Shown piece after piece: positions 12,201-25,119 of a DNA stretch of 64,000 nt. Made by a program: the position numbers and the translations under genes. The stretch's first letter is position 1. Every line of letters starts with the position of its first letter. Below the pieces are notes generated by a model. The model was not told where the DNA came from. It saw only the letters and a program-made list of their open reading frames with translations, and searched no databases. This DNA comes from Monarcha castaneiventris obscurior (lineage: Eukaryota > Chordata > Aves > Passeriformes > Monarchidae), in contig JAMPIT010000230.1 in assembly GCA_026261815.1 (NCBI GenBank), positions 37,656,501 through 37,720,500 on the forward strand. Direction: 5' to 3'.

Positions 12201-12894
12201 GACATTAGGACCCATTTCAAAGACTTTAACGACCATACCTTCACCAATCAAATTGTAAAGACATTAGCTTTCCACTCAATTTCGTAACTCAAAAGGAAAA
12301 AAAAAAAAGATAGGTGTCTCTTGGGGAAATGGTATAGGATATGCTTATACTTCATTACTTTATTAGGATTTCTGTTAATAATTAAAATGCAGAATCATAA
12401 CTGGGTAATTTTATGACTGGCAAAGAGCAAGTGAAGACTAAGAACGAAAGAAAACCAAAGCCCACCTTTATTTTCTTAATGAAAGTAGTACATTTTCCTT
12501 AATTAATTCTGGGGTATTTTCAGTCCCCTGAGAAAACTATGACTAAAAATCCCAACACAGGCTCAGTCCTGTTTGAGGGATGGATGTTGGTGACACTTGA
12601 AGTGAGCCAAATGCTTTATGAACACTACAGTGGAAGAACATCTTTCTTTTGAACCTTACAGCATATAAATTATCCCTATTGCAGTAGCAAATGACCTTGC
12701 AGAAAAATTTCAAGGGGTTTAGTTAAAAAGGATTTGAGGAAGAGCTGTAAAGCTGGTTTTCACCAGGCAGGCGTTGCTGACTTGGGCGCCAGTGGGTCCA
12801 GTGCTGGAAAAGGTTATGAAGACATGTTTCTGACTAAGAATTGTCTTACTCAGCTGCCAGCAAAGAAGATGAAGCTCCAAATTAAAGAGCTGAC
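12201..12894. other. unassigned sequence upstream of CpG island
   Basis: No gene or repeat recognised. It separates the probable LTR from the second CpG island, so it would contain distal promoter sequence of that island. Confidence 0.35.
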
Positions 12895-13560
12895 AAGCTC
12901 CGGGACCGCTGCTCGGACTGACAGCCGGGTCCTGTCCCCTCACACCCGGCGCTCCCGCAGCCTTTCCCTCGCATCCCTGCGCTCCGGCCGCCGGACGGGC
13001 GCTGCCTGACGGGCTCAGCGAGCCCGTGAGCAGCTGCGGGAATGCCGGCAGGGTGCGGAGCAGCGGCTGAGGCCCCGGATCGGGGACGGAGGAGCGGGGT
13101 CACAGCGGCGCTGCCCGGCCCCGTTGTCCCGGCCGCGGCTCCTGGGAAGCGCCGCCGGGCGGGCGGGGGGCGCCGCTGCCGTGCCCCTTCCCCTCAGCGC
13201 GGGCCCGGCTCGTCCCCCGGCTCCCTGTCCGGCGGCGCGGGGAGCGGGGCCGGGGATGCGGCTCCGGGATGCCCCGTTCGCCCCTCAGCAGGGCGGCCCG
13301 GGGGCTCCGGCCGCGGGCAGGGCGGGCCGCGACGCCGCGGTTCCCTCTCCTCCCCTCGCTTCAGGTGCCCGCGGATGCTCGGGTGCGGCTTTCCGTGAGG
13401 TGATGGGCGCTGCAGGAATAGCGCAGGTACCGCGCCCGCGCCGGTTTGCTGTGGGAGCAGCAGCCCTGAAAGCAGAGCAGCCCCGGCCGGGCAGGCAGAA
13501 GGGGGCCGGCTCTGACCGTCAGCCGGTCCCGGGACGCCCCGGGCGCCCTCCCCGCCCTGA
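12895..13560. promoter_or_regulatory. CpG island, probable promoter and first exon
   Basis: About 660 bases of very high GC with dense CpG, including GGGCGGG boxes near 13158. It is followed downstream by a sharp return to AT-rich sequence. The plus strand has a donor-like GCGCAG|GTACCG (cut after 13426) and another at GTGAG|GTGATG. A 205-codon plus-strand frame (13124-13741) runs through the island into a poly-T tract. It has alanine, glycine, proline and arginine bias and no family motif, so I treat it as UTR-like noise. Plus-strand transcription is inferred from the downstream splice-like signals. Confidence 0.75.
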
Positions 13561-13714
13561 GGGCTCGTCGCGAAAACCTCCCTTCATTCCCCTCATCCAG
13601 AGCCGTAACAGGTTAAAGGAAGAAGTGGTTGAACATAGGAGCATAGTGGCTGGGGTTGGGGGTGGGTTTTTTGGCTTTTTTAATTTTTATTTTTATTTTT
13701 CTGTTTTCCTTTCC

Positions 13715-13735
13715 TTTTTTTTTTTTTTTTTTTTT
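13715..13735 (+). repeat. poly(T) tract, 21 T
   Basis: An uninterrupted run of 21 T closes a longer T-rich stretch that starts near 13670. It could be the reverse tail of a retro-insertion or simply a long polypyrimidine tract in front of the acceptor-like TTTCTCAG at 13753-13760. Confidence 0.9.
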
Positions 13736-13760
13736 AACTGATGGTTAGCCGGTTTCTCAG

Positions 13761-13944
13761 TCGATCTGAAGAATATTTTTTAATCACAACAGATCTATGT
13801 ATGTTCCTTGAGCCTAATGCTGCTGCCTTGGAGCCCGAGTTAACTGAAATGGTGACTCCTTGCAAAGAACAGATGCTTTGGCAGATGAAAAAAAATTCAG
13901 TTCCTAATAAGGAAGAAAGTACTTTAAAGAGGCTAAAAATATAA
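13761..13944 (+). CDS. candidate internal exon, product unknown
   Basis: After the T-rich tract an acceptor-like TTTCTCAG ends at 13760. An open frame then runs to a stop at 13942-13944. The visible peptide includes EPNAAALEPELTEMVTPCKE and ends in ESTLKRLKI. The frame is acidic, better balanced in composition than neighbouring random frames, and 200 bases downstream of the CpG island. I do not recognise it. No conserved motif is visible, and it may be noncoding transcript sequence. Confidence 0.17.
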
Positions 13945-14250
13945 AATACTGAAGATTCACCTTTCATCATCATCTATAGCTTAAGGAGTAGGGGTGGTTT
14001 TTGATTGACAAAATCAGTGTCAAACCTTTTACTGAATTCAGCTGAGCTAGATTTCTCTTGCTGTCCCCTTAATGCTGTCCCCAAAATCCCCTAGATTTTG
14101 AAACGCTAAATTGTTTTGTGCATTAAAATCGAACATCTCTTGTTTGCGCTTAAGCAAATATTATTTTTAGTTATTCCTACTTTGTCCCTTCTCTACTTTG
14201 AAGTTTAAAACAAAATATTAGGTCCTTATTGCATTTGGTAAACTTGACTA

Positions 14251-14274
14251 ACTTTTCTTTCTTTGTAGGTAAGT
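14251..14274 (+). promoter_or_regulatory. recursive-splice-like site (AG|GTAAGT)
   Basis: A pyrimidine-rich tract (CTTTTCTTTCTTTGTAG) ends at 14268 and is followed at once by a strong donor, GTAAGTC, from 14269. A zero-length exon of this kind is the pattern of a ratchet point that splits a long intron. It lies about 0.8 kb downstream of the 13 kb CpG island on the same strand. Confidence 0.35.
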
Positions 14275-14279
14275 CACAT

Positions 14280-17200
14280 CTATTGGGTTTGTTCTTTGTA
14301 TCAAATGAAAGAGCTGTCTGTTTGAAGGTTTGTACAATTTTACAAATGTCTGGAAATCTCTTGGGAGTTCTATTTTGACTCTTGTGTGATGTCAGAAGGT
14401 ATATATGCGTGTGAATGAGAAGAGAAAGGAAACAGAAAGGTCTGTCCAGAACTAATTTGGTGGTAAACACCATGCTTTGGTGTGGTCACTTTTTTATAAA
14501 GGAAACTCTGTTCCGAAAGAAAACGTTGTCAACAAAATGCTTAAACTCTGAGGCACTACTGCATTGCCATTCCAAATATGGCATTTTATTTCCATAAACG
14601 TTTATCACAGCTTTTACAGAAATAGGTTTTGGATTGGAAAGGAATCAGGGATGAGGGGACAAAGCTTAGAGTGTGACCAGTCTTTTGCTACTGGCTCAGT
14701 GTGGTATCAAGCTGATTAAGCATTTTCTTTTTTGGTTGGCAATTCGTTATTTTTACTTTTTCTTTCCTGGTTCTTGTGTGCATTTAGTTTTATTCTGCAG
14801 TGCAACTAGGATGTGGCATAAATGGGCCAGATGAAACACACTCAGATAATTTTAGTATGATAAAACATAAAACTATTACTAGTCTACAATTCATAAGCTG
14901 AGTAAATACTTTTATTATCAAGCTAGTTGTTAGCTCTGGGTTAATTTGTCTGTTGAATGTCTCCTAAATTAAAGTTGTGTCTGTCTGCTCTTTCTTTCAA
15001 GGATTACAGCAGAAGAAGGTGGTAAGAGCTAACAATACCCTCAGAACATTCTAGTGTGCTGTAACAGCTTCCTGTAACAAATTGTTGTTTGTCTGATTCC
15101 ACAGTCAGAATTCTAATGGATGTTTTCTTTCCTTGTGAAATGCTTTTACTGTTTTGCATAACTCTTGGTTTAAATTACCATTAGGTTTATGTCATCTTAC
15201 TCATAACCCTTCCTTTAGTAAGCCTTTGCATTGTATTAATGTTGTCATTTCCAGTAACAGACTGTTAAAATGTCAAAATATGAGGTAGAGAAATGTTCAG
15301 GACTTGCAGCTCTCTGAAGACATTAAATTATCTGAATTTAAAAACTACCTTGTCCCGCCCCATGAGCACTGCCTTCATTTGTGGAAGGCACTGCAGTAGC
15401 TGGTACCTAATGTTTTGTTTCTGCCTAGAGCTGTAATCGGGGTACCTGAGCCAGAGACATCTGTGACCACCGGGCAGTGGGTTCTGGTAGCATTTCAGCT
15501 GAGCAAAGGGAACTGGTCGTGAGCACCATGAACTTCTTGTTCGTTGCAACAAGTTTGAACTTCCATATGCCAGTATGATAAAACCAGTTAAAATTCCATT
15601 ATCCTTTCCTGACTAAGCTTTTGAATTTTATTTCAGTGTTAATCCCAAACTGCTCATTGCTCAGTTATGAGTATTTAGAATTGGAAATTTAGCTACTTTT
15701 TTTAGCTGAATATCTTCGGAACTTGCTCAAATGCAGGCTTCCCTGCTGTTTGACTGTTTCTTTATTGATTTCTTGTACAAATCTTAGTAAAGCACAGTAA
15801 GTAAGCAAAGGGAAAGGAGAAGAATTTCTAGGGTTTATTTTGCGGTTTTGTTTATTTGATTTTCTTTTTTCTTCTTTTTGTTTTTTTTTGGAGAGGAGGA
15901 AGAGTTGTTTTGTGGGGAAGTAGGCTATAGGAAGGAAATGTTTGTATTCCTTATTCACGGAAGTTATTAAGGAGTGCTGTGATAAATAGATGATTTGGTA
16001 CTATAAAAAGAATGAGTGAGTAATTTTCTGCTGAGATGGTTACATTAATTAGAGACTGGCTTAATAAGGCTCCAGTTCAGTGATACACACTGTAAATGCT
16101 TTGTATTCTCTAGTCTTCCCTAACCAATGAAACTCTTTTTCATCAGCTTCAATATTTTAAGTATCTTAGTTGAGTTCAAGAAAATTGTCACTTTTCTTCT
16201 CAGGAAAACTGAGTGACTCTTTTGGGGCCTTCAGATGATAACAAAAACATTGTCCTACTGCAAAGATACAGATCTCTTTCATTAACACAAAGGTCCTTTG
16301 GCATAATTTTCCACCTCTGTTTTCTACCAGTTAAATACTGATGAGCCAGTCAAGTTCCAAGGCTGCAGTTTCAAAGCCGTACATTGGTAAGTGTGATGTG
16401 AAAAGAAATGTGGAGAGATGTCCCAGTCCAGTCTGCTCCTTGATGGGTCTGCAGAATGTTCTAGAAGGCCAAGAAAGATAATTAATTTTGTTAATTTTGG
16501 AGGAATAATCACAATTCAGGATAGACTAATGTACTTCCCAGAAAAGCATTTTCCTGAGGGCTTTTCCATCTTTTTTGAAGCATGAGAAGAAAGGGAGTTG
16601 TAAATAGGCATGCTGTACTCAGGGTGGACTCCATGGTCTTGGGCCTTTCTGTCTTCTTCCTCTATTTTTTTCTACTGGTCTCTTGTTTGAGAATACATTT
16701 ATGGATGTCTTTCTTGATCATCTGGAATGTATCTGACAGAAAAAGAAAAGATTCTGGACCAGGCATGTCATCCAGGTACAAAAATATATTGTTGATTTTT
16801 AAATTATTTTTTAACTTCTTTTTCTTTCATACACATACCAACAATGTCATATTCTGCAGTTAAAACACCTAAACCAGTCCTGGGTTCAAGTTGTGACTAC
16901 TGTGCTCCCTGATCACTGCACTGACTTTGTAATGTAGGCAAGGGTTGTTGCTGTCATACTTGATCTCATTATCAAGGCAATTAATTTTTTAAGAAGACTT
17001 CCTTCCTCCCTTTGTGCAATATTCTGATTTGACAAAATTAAAATTTTAAAATGTTTTAAGGTATAATCATGCTTCTGTGATAAAAGAAAACAGACCTGGT
17101 TTTCTAAACTAAAAAATGTGCGAAAATAGGAGGCTATGTAATGATTTTGTTGTTGAAATGTTATTGATGTTCATCTAATTAATTATGCATTTTAAATATC

Positions 17201-20200
17201 TGATATTCATTTGCATGTAAGAGCTATGGAGAAATGGAGATCTCAAAGGACTGTATTGACAAATATTTTATATAATCCTACTTTTTCTCCACACTTTTTT
17301 GCTTTTTTTTTCTTCTACCTTCTTGATAAGGTAGCTGGAGAAGTCAGTAGCTGGAGTAACCTGTTTCATATGCACTGACTGACAGTTTCCTGGTATCCTT
17401 GTGGTGTGTAAAGATAAAATGCTTTTGTTACAAGATATTACTTTTAGATCATAAAAAGAACTAAAAATAATTTTACTGGTAAGTAAATCTTCCTTGAAAA
17501 AAAATCTGTTGCGTTAGTTGTTATCACTAATAACAATTAAATAACAGGGATTTTTTTAAACTTTAGAATAAATACAGTTTGACTCTTTGTAATGAAGGAT
17601 TTGCAAAGACTTTACTTTCCTGTGGCTGAAAAAAATGAAAAAATTATCTATATAAAGTGTAGGTTTATAAAGAAAATGGAAAGTGTTTAAAGCAGGGACT
17701 GATGATGCAAGTTTATACAACTCAGCCATGGTATTGCAATAGGGATACTCATCCATATTTTGTGTTGGATTTCTGTCAAGTATCTTCCTGGAGAGACTGA
17801 GCTCCGTAACAGTGGAATTAATTATATCTGTCCAGAGCTTCCTCCAGGAAGAAGTTCTGGGAAAAATATGCAGATAGCGAAGGTAAGATTACAAGGGCTA
17901 CAATCCTAATTTTTTGGTCGTCTTCTTTTTTGTCAAGACATGCACATGCTTACTTTGTATTATATGCAGAAATATTTTAGATGTGCTCCTTTTCTCAAGA
18001 GTATGAAAAATAAAAATTAGTTGTAGAAAGCCACTTAATATTTCAATCACTGTTGAATCTGTGCTCCATTACTGGAGGCAGGATGATTTATATCAAATTT
18101 TCAGCACCAGTGTATTTTTTAATTAGATTGTTTTTCCTGTTGTCTCCATTGATACTATTTAACTTCACTGCCTAATGTTTTAAAGACGTCTTTGTTGTGA
18201 TTTCCAGCTCCTAGTACCAGTTGCCTTTGAGCAAAGATGACTTTTCTGATGATCTAAGGCTTGGGTTAAGGTGTGCAGAAACAAGAGGAACATGCAAGCC
18301 AGTCTCGTCTTTTCAACAGAGCAAAATCTGGCCTGATCTCCCCACCCCGCCCCACCCCTGCATTTTCCAAAGCTTTTTATTCCTCAGGGCTTTCTATTAG
18401 TTTTACTCTCTTGGAAACCATACCATAATCTTGCCCACAAATGAATATGCTGAACTTTTGCAAACCTCAGTCTGATACTCTCTAGCAGACAGCTGCTCTC
18501 TGTCCATCTCTCTGGAGAGCCTCACCCCCCGCACTCCCCTCTCTCACACAGTGCCCACAGCACAGCTTTTTATAGAGCTTCCAGACACTCCTGTGCCCTG
18601 GCCTGTGGCTCCCAAGCCGGCTGGCATTGATTCCAAACAGCTGTGGCACTTCTGGAGCAAAGGTTACCTCTTGCTTGCCAGCTGCAGCATTGACAGAATG
18701 CCTGGCCCTTTGCTGGGGAACAGGAGACCTTTCTAATTCATTCCATGAATTTTGCTTTTATAACAAAGTTAAGAACATCATAGAAAATACAAAACATGCA
18801 TCTTGCATGCTATTCCAGTGGAAGTTTTTTCAATTGAAGTCTTACAATAATTTTTTATTTTGGGGCAGGATGATCCCAAATTGAGAAAAATTGCACAACT
18901 GTGATGTTTGTGTCGTAGTACTTTTGGATTTTAGCATCAACAGGTCCTTCAAATTCATTAAAAGGATTTCTGAATGTCTATAAAGACAATCACAATTGGA
19001 AAATTGATCAATGAAGGATCTTTGAAGCTTTAAATCTATACTTTCTGTGCTTTTAAATTATAATAAGCAAATCCATAAAGTAAAAAATGAACACCTAGTG
19101 TGTTCACCTACTGCAGGAATAGCAATGAAATGGAAAAACTAAATTTGTTAAGTGTATCAGATTGGATTTGCTCTCTGTTGGTACAGAGGTTTATCACAAA
19201 ATTCAGATGAAGTCAATGTGGATTATAATTGTTCACCTGTGAGAGCTTTCAAAGTAAGATAAGGACTTTATTTCTTCCTCCTAATGTGTTCCATGCAGTA
19301 GTTGATGGCAGCAGAGATATGGAAACATCTCTCAAATAGACTTCTTGTGAAGGCGTTTTTTTCCTTCAGTTACTTTTTAGGGTGCTCTGACAAACTTTGT
19401 TCCAATCCAGTTAACAGACAGTGTATGATATACAATTTAGATGTCTTTGTTAAAGCTATCATGCTGAATTCCTGGTTACTCTTTGTTCCAGAGCTTGGGT
19501 TGCACCAAAACACATTATCAGTTATTCCTAACTCCTTTAAGGTTGGGAAAATACCACATTATGCACACATGATAGAATATTTTCAGATATGAGTTATTGT
19601 ATATAGTTATGCTTAAAGGTAGTTGGAAACTGACTTTTCATATTACATAGATATTAACACACATGAGAATAATACACTAATTATTCTGGGAATTTTGAGA
19701 TTTTTCAACTGTTGAAAGTTGAAAAGTAAAGCCATGTTTTAGAAGTGGCTTAAAAGATTCCATTGAAAAGTAAAATTTAAGTACAAATTAGATGTAAAAA
19801 TGAAAGTTACATTCATGGTCTATCTGAAAGTACACGTGTACTTTTACAGTAGTGTAACCAAAGCTCTAGGTTCAATTTGACAGAAAAGAAGGTACAGAAA
19901 TAGAACTGAAGTTCCTATGATCATGAAGGCAGTGGATAAAAGAAATGTGGAACTGTTGCTTGCCAAATCTCACAGTACTAAAACTAGATGGCATTCAATT
20001 AAGGTAGTAGGAGGTGAATTTAAAACAGACAAGTAAAGTGCTGCTTTATACAGTAGGCATGGAACTCTTGGAATTTACTGGAGATTGTGTAGTCAGGTAG
20101 TACGAGTAGGTCCAAAAAGGAATTGTTGTCATAAATAAAACAATTACTTAGTAAGAACAGAAGTAGGCAAGTGTGTGCTTTCTAGCATTCCTAACCCAAC

Positions 20201-21435
20201 TCTTGTAGGTGCTGTGGGAGTGTGCTGGGACAAACTGGCTGGATGTGTGTTCTCCCTACACAGCATTTCCTTTTGCTACTCGAAGAACTGTGCTAGGTGG
20301 ATCTTTTGTCTGAATTAGCAGTACTTACATACAAAACCTTCAGTTTTTCTCACCAAAATATTTTTTTACTTGTGCTTGCTGGCAATCTCATGGGAGCTTA
20401 AAACTGATATGAAATATAAGCAATTTCTAAATGACTTGTAATTTTTGGGAGTGTGTATTAAATTTTGCATCTTATAGGCACTTGGAACATCAATATGCAT
20501 TTCTTGCCAGTGTATACTAATGAAAATGTCAGATATTTACCATAAAATAAAACTATCTCATGACTATTGCTTTGACTGCTTTTGAATGCTTGCCAGAGAT
20601 TAGACTGTGGATAAAATTTTGTTTTAATAACTTCATGTTGGGTAGCCCTGCACTGTAGTTTACCCAGATTTGTGCAAGAACAAATCAAATGTGAAATCTT
20701 TGTCTTATTTATTTATTTTTGAATTCTGAATGTAAAATAGCTTATGGGTATTTTAAGAGAGTGTATTCTGTGTGCTGTCATCAACTGTAATCTATTCCTC
20801 CTCCTGTTCAGTGTATCAGCACTTGTTCTTCAGTGACAAACATGTTTTTTCTGGAAGATGTTACTCCTTACATCCCACTTAGAGAAATACAAAACAGAGA
20901 GCTCAAAAGTGTAATCTTTTTTTGTTCAATATTATTTGAACCATTTTTCAGATGACCTTAATTTTCAATAAATCAATAATGCCTTGCAAGATAGTTGCTA
21001 TGTTACCCAGAGCCAGTGCTTGGTTTATATTGGCAGAAACAGCAGAATGCCAATATATTCATACAGGAGTCTGTAAATCTCAATATTCACTTATTTGGGC
21101 CAGAAACTGTCAAAGTGCTGTCATTTTTGAGTGTTCAGGCACAGCACAGCTTTCTACCTGTGGGTATATACCTGTGCATACATGCATACTAATAAATTTG
21201 AATTCTTAATGTTGAAACTAAAAAAAAATTGGTTTTAAATAAATAAAAAATAGTCCTGAGAGATGTAATATTTTGTGCAAAAGGGAGTCTTGGTTCATTT
21301 TTAAAAAACATTCTGTAATATTTCCATGGACTTTTCTTATTTATGTATAACTTTACTAGCCCAAGTGTGAGTGTCCTTTTTTATTGTTTTTATTTAGTTT
21401 TTAGACTACCATTATTAGAGGAAAGATCTGAAAAG
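14280..21435. other. intron-like AT-rich sequence
   Basis: No supported exon, RNA gene or named repeat. A GC-richer patch at about 18490-18740 includes a 61-codon frame that I do not recognise. Composition and lack of coding signal fit intron or intergenic DNA. Confidence 0.45.
19827..19844. repeat. 18-bp perfect palindrome with CACGTG core
   Basis: AAAGTACACGTGTACTTT is identical to its reverse complement and is centred on a CACGTG E-box, the site type bound by bHLH factors such as USF, MYC/MAX or CLOCK/BMAL1. Only the sequence symmetry is shown, not function. Confidence 0.8.
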
Positions 21436-21439
21436 ATAC

Positions 21440-22547
21440 ATTGAGTCAAGGTCTTTGTAGTGGGGAGGCTACAGGGTTGGCTTCTGTGAGAAGCTGCTGG
21501 AAGCTTCCTTCATTTCCAGCAGAGCCAATGGCAGCCTGGCTCCAGGATGGACCTGCCACTGCCCAAGGCTGAGCCCATCAGTGATGGTGGTAGTGCCTCC
21601 AGGATGACAGATATCGAAAGGAAAAAAGCCAGGGATAACAGATCTAAGAAGGGGAAAAAACTGCTATGAAAAGGCAGGCGAGAGTAGTGAGAGTATGTGG
21701 GAGAAGCAACCACAGACACCAAGGTCACTGGAGAAGGAGAGGGAGGAGGTGTTCCAGGCACCATCACAGATTCCCCTGCAGCCTGTGGTGCAGCCCAGGG
21801 AGGTTAATGCTGGGTTAGAGATCTACCTGCAGCCTGTGGAGGACCCCGTGGCAGAGCAGGTGGATACCTGAAGAAGGCTGTAACCCTGTGGAAGCCTGTG
21901 TTGGAGCAGGCTCCTGGTGGGACCTATGGACCCATTAGAGAGGAGTGCACAGTAGAGCAGGTTTGTTGGCAGGACTTGTTACCCCAAGGGGGACCATGCT
22001 GGAGCAGCCTGTGCCTGAAGGATTGCACCCCGTGGAAGGGACTCATGATGGAGCAGTTTGTGAAGAACTGCAGCCTGTGGGAAGGACTCCTGTTGGAAAG
22101 GTTTGTGGAGGGCTGTTTCTTATGAGGTGGACCCCATGCTGGAGCAGGGAAAGAGTGTGAGGAGTCCTCTCCCTGAGGAGGAAGGAGTGGCAGAAATTAT
22201 ACGTGATGAATTGACTGTAACCTCCACTCCCTGTTCCCCTACTCAGCTGGGAGGAGATAAGGAAAAACAGTAGTAAAGTTAAGCCTGGAAAGAAAAGAGG
22301 AGTTGGGGGAAGGTGTTTTAAGGTTTGGTTTTATTTCTCATTACTTTGATCTGATTGGTAATGAATGAAACTATATTCCCTCAGTCGACTCTATTTTGCC
22401 TGAGACCATAACTGCTGAGTGAGCTCCCTGTCCTTATCTTGACCCACAAGCCTTTTGGCATGTTTTTCTCCCTCTGTCCAGCTGAGGAGGGGAGTGACAG
22501 AGCAGCTTGATGGGCACCTGGAAGCCAGCCAGGGTCAACCCACCACA
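21440..22547 (+). mobile_element. avian ERVL-like LTR (solo or truncated provirus)
   Basis: The 3' terminus at 22547 is CCACCACA, preceded by 'gggcacctggaagccagcca' and 'gtccagctgaggaggggagt', the U5-like end of a widespread avian ERVL-type LTR. The upstream part (about 21490-21800) is the GC-rich U3-like part. The AATAAA expected near 22357 has decayed to AATGAATGAA and the TATA-like region near 21630 is also altered. No gag, pol or env reading frame follows, so this looks like a solo LTR. The left limit is an estimate, because the 5' terminus is eroded and no target-site duplication is obvious. It also holds internal tandem repeats, listed separately. Confidence 0.72.
21776..22147 (+). repeat. 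degenerate ~48-bp tandem repeat inside the LTR
   Basis: A unit of 45-51 bases recurs. Its best marker, GAGCAG (once GAAAGG), lies at 21854, 21904, 21955, 22002, 22051, 22096 and 22142. Two earlier units share CTGCAGCCTGTGG near 21777 and 21830. Because the period is close to 16 codons, one frame (21898-22125) stays open and reads as a repeating peptide. I see that as a by-product of the repeat, not a gene. Confidence 0.8.
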
Positions 22548-24920
22548 AAAGGCCATCTGTTTTTTTGTGTCTCTGATAAGCGTTGCAGTGGTTTCTCTAG
22601 GAAAGATAGCATGTTGTCACTGCTCTTTACAGCCTCCTACAGATTATTAAATGTACAGGTGCAGAGTGTAGACAGATAGGCCCTCAAGCAGAGTTGACAA
22701 TTTAAATAGTTTCCAGTTTGTTTTAGATTGGCTGAAATTAATTTTTTTATGTGCTTGGAGGCAAACTGAAGCTTTGGCCTTTATGATGGACCAGAAGTAT
22801 TTGTCAGGTGTCTGATACAACTTACGCTTAATTCACCAAACTCTTTCATGTATTTCTTAATATAATAATTTCTGGTTTTTTCAGACATTTCAATTCTTTT
22901 TCTCAATAAAGACATGTCCATTCTTGTAGAGAAGAAAAAAATTCTTAAAGTAATTACTGTGTTCTTGCCTTTGGCTGAAGAATATCTCACAGTTAAGATT
23001 GTGAAGAAGCTTGCCATGCCACTCTGCTAAACAAGCAAGATTACACCTGAGATCAGAAGTCCTCTTAACTTCTTTCATAGAATTTTTGCTAATATCTGTC
23101 TGAGAAGGTAGTTACCTACAGCACTGATCTGCAGCAAAATTAACTCCACATGGGTACTATACATCAGGTCTGTGGAGCATTCCTCCAAAAGTCCTCAGAA
23201 CCATCTGCTTGTGAGAACTCCAAGATAATATGCTTCAGGACTTTATTTCAATTTTCACATCCATCTGTTCTGATCATTAGACACATCTGATCTCCCTGTT
23301 GGAGAGGCTGTCCCTGACGAAGAGGGGCAGGGTACGAGATGCAGCTTTATGTCAGCGTTCCAGAACTCTGACCCCTCTCCTTCTGTCCTCCCCTCAAAAC
23401 TGAGTAAGAGGTACGTCTTTCAGCAGCAGGCACAAATAAGAGAGCTGTATTTTAATGAACATAAAGGAATAGATATATTTTATATATTCTGATAGCACTT
23501 TGGGACTGATGTTTATCTTCTCAAGTACACCTGATGCCAGCTTTGCCGAAGGCGTGTAAAACTCTACCAGTAGGTCTCAAATGCAAGTTTCAAGATTTCG
23601 CAAGTGCTGCTTAGACTGTGGTATTACACTAAGATTGCTATTCAGGAGGTGCCTTGATCTACCTGTAGACAAAATATGACCTAATGGATAGGAAGTATTT
23701 GCAATTTCTGCTGTCAAATGTAAGTGGATGGAAACTTGGTCATGAATGGTTTTGTGTTGAATTTATTTTTGTGAGTTTTTGTCAACTGCAGTATTAATCA
23801 GACAGATACATGGTGAATCACAAGGTATCATAATGGCTTCTTCTGTACAGACCAGACATTAGTGGTATTGACATTTTCTCACCTCTCTTAGCAATAGCTC
23901 CTTTCCACATGGAGAAAAGGCTGCCTGAGCCTTATCTTTACATGACAGCTTAGTTCATACAAGACCGAGTGTAACTGACTTTGTAAGTCAAGATGCACTC
24001 TGAAAATGTAAGTGTTGTACAACTTTCTGTGTGGGAGTAAACACTTATTCATAGCAGAGCAACGTAGTCCCCCTCCTTCTGTATGTATCCAGTCACATTA
24101 TTGTTGTGTAGATATCTTTAGTTTCTCTCGCTTCTTGTTTGGGTGCTTCTGTTTTCCCTCTGAACTTACTTAAGCCTTGACTAAGAGTTTTATGAAGGGT
24201 CATAGTACTTCAATCTTTTTAATAGAAAACTGTTACATGACTTCATCCAGTTGCTGAGAATTAGATTTTTCCTTCATGTTCAGAACGCTCTTTGTTTATG
24301 TTGCTGAAGACTGCATTTTTATCCCTTAAAACAAATAGGTAGAAATGAGAGACTTTAATCCTCACTTTGTTGTATTCATGTTCCACATGAATGTATTTCA
24401 TTCTTGTCTGGGAAAAGCATACTTGCAGCTTAATAACAAGCAAGCATTACTTATGCTCATTTTATTTTCTTAATATTATATTCTTGCCAAGATTGAAATT
24501 TGCTTAAAAAGTTGATGAATATGATTTGCAACACGACTGAGCTCTTGTCATATATAAACTTCTTTTATGCTGTTAAACGAAATACTAATTGAGATTTCAG
24601 GAGAAGAAAAAACCCTTAAAGAAGGTTGTGTAGGACTTTCTAAAGAAGTGAACTCTTTTTTGGTTATTGTAAGTGGATAAAATAGGAGAAATTCAACAAA
24701 TCTAAATGGTTCTAAGTAGATAAAATAGGGTGGATTTTTAAAAACACCTTCTATTATTTGTTCATATTTTATTCAAGAAATACTGTTTTTCTGATTTAAA
24801 ATTTCTGATGAGTAGAGTAATTTAAATTTTTTATATTAACTAGAAATTTTTGCTTGAATAGATATCTCAGTGACCATGTTATCCAATATATTTACACATT
24901 GAAATTCAGCACTAACTTTC
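22548..24920. other. unassigned sequence
   Basis: No gene or recognisable repeat. At about 23290-23400 there is a GC-richer patch that I cannot place. Confidence 0.4.
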
Positions 24921-25119
24921 ACAGGGTTGGACACGGGAACAGGCTCCCTAGGGAAGTGGTCACATCACCAGCCTGACAGAGTTCAAGAAGCGTTAGGACA
25001 CTGCTCTCAGGCACACGGTGTGACTCTTGGAAATGGTTCTGTGCAGGACTAGGAGTTGGGCTCGGTGCTCCTTGTGGGTCCCTTCCAACTCAGCACATTC
25101 TGTGATTCTGTGATTATGA
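24921..25119 (+). mobile_element. CR1 LINE, truncated 3' end
   Basis: Begins with a CR1 block equivalent to 'gggaacaggctccctaggga', continues through the 3' UTR ('cttgtgggtcccttccaact') and ends in two copies of ATTCTGTG/GATTCTGTG. About 200 bases remain, moderately diverged. Confidence 0.9.

Noticed and set aside
13124..13741. 205-codon plus-strand open frame across the second CpG island
   Set aside because: Strong GC-driven Ala/Gly/Pro/Arg bias, no family motif, and it runs into a poly-T tract. Long chance frames are expected in CpG islands.
21898..22125. 75-codon repetitive frame inside the LTR
   Set aside because: It follows from the 48-base tandem repeat and is not evidence of a protein.
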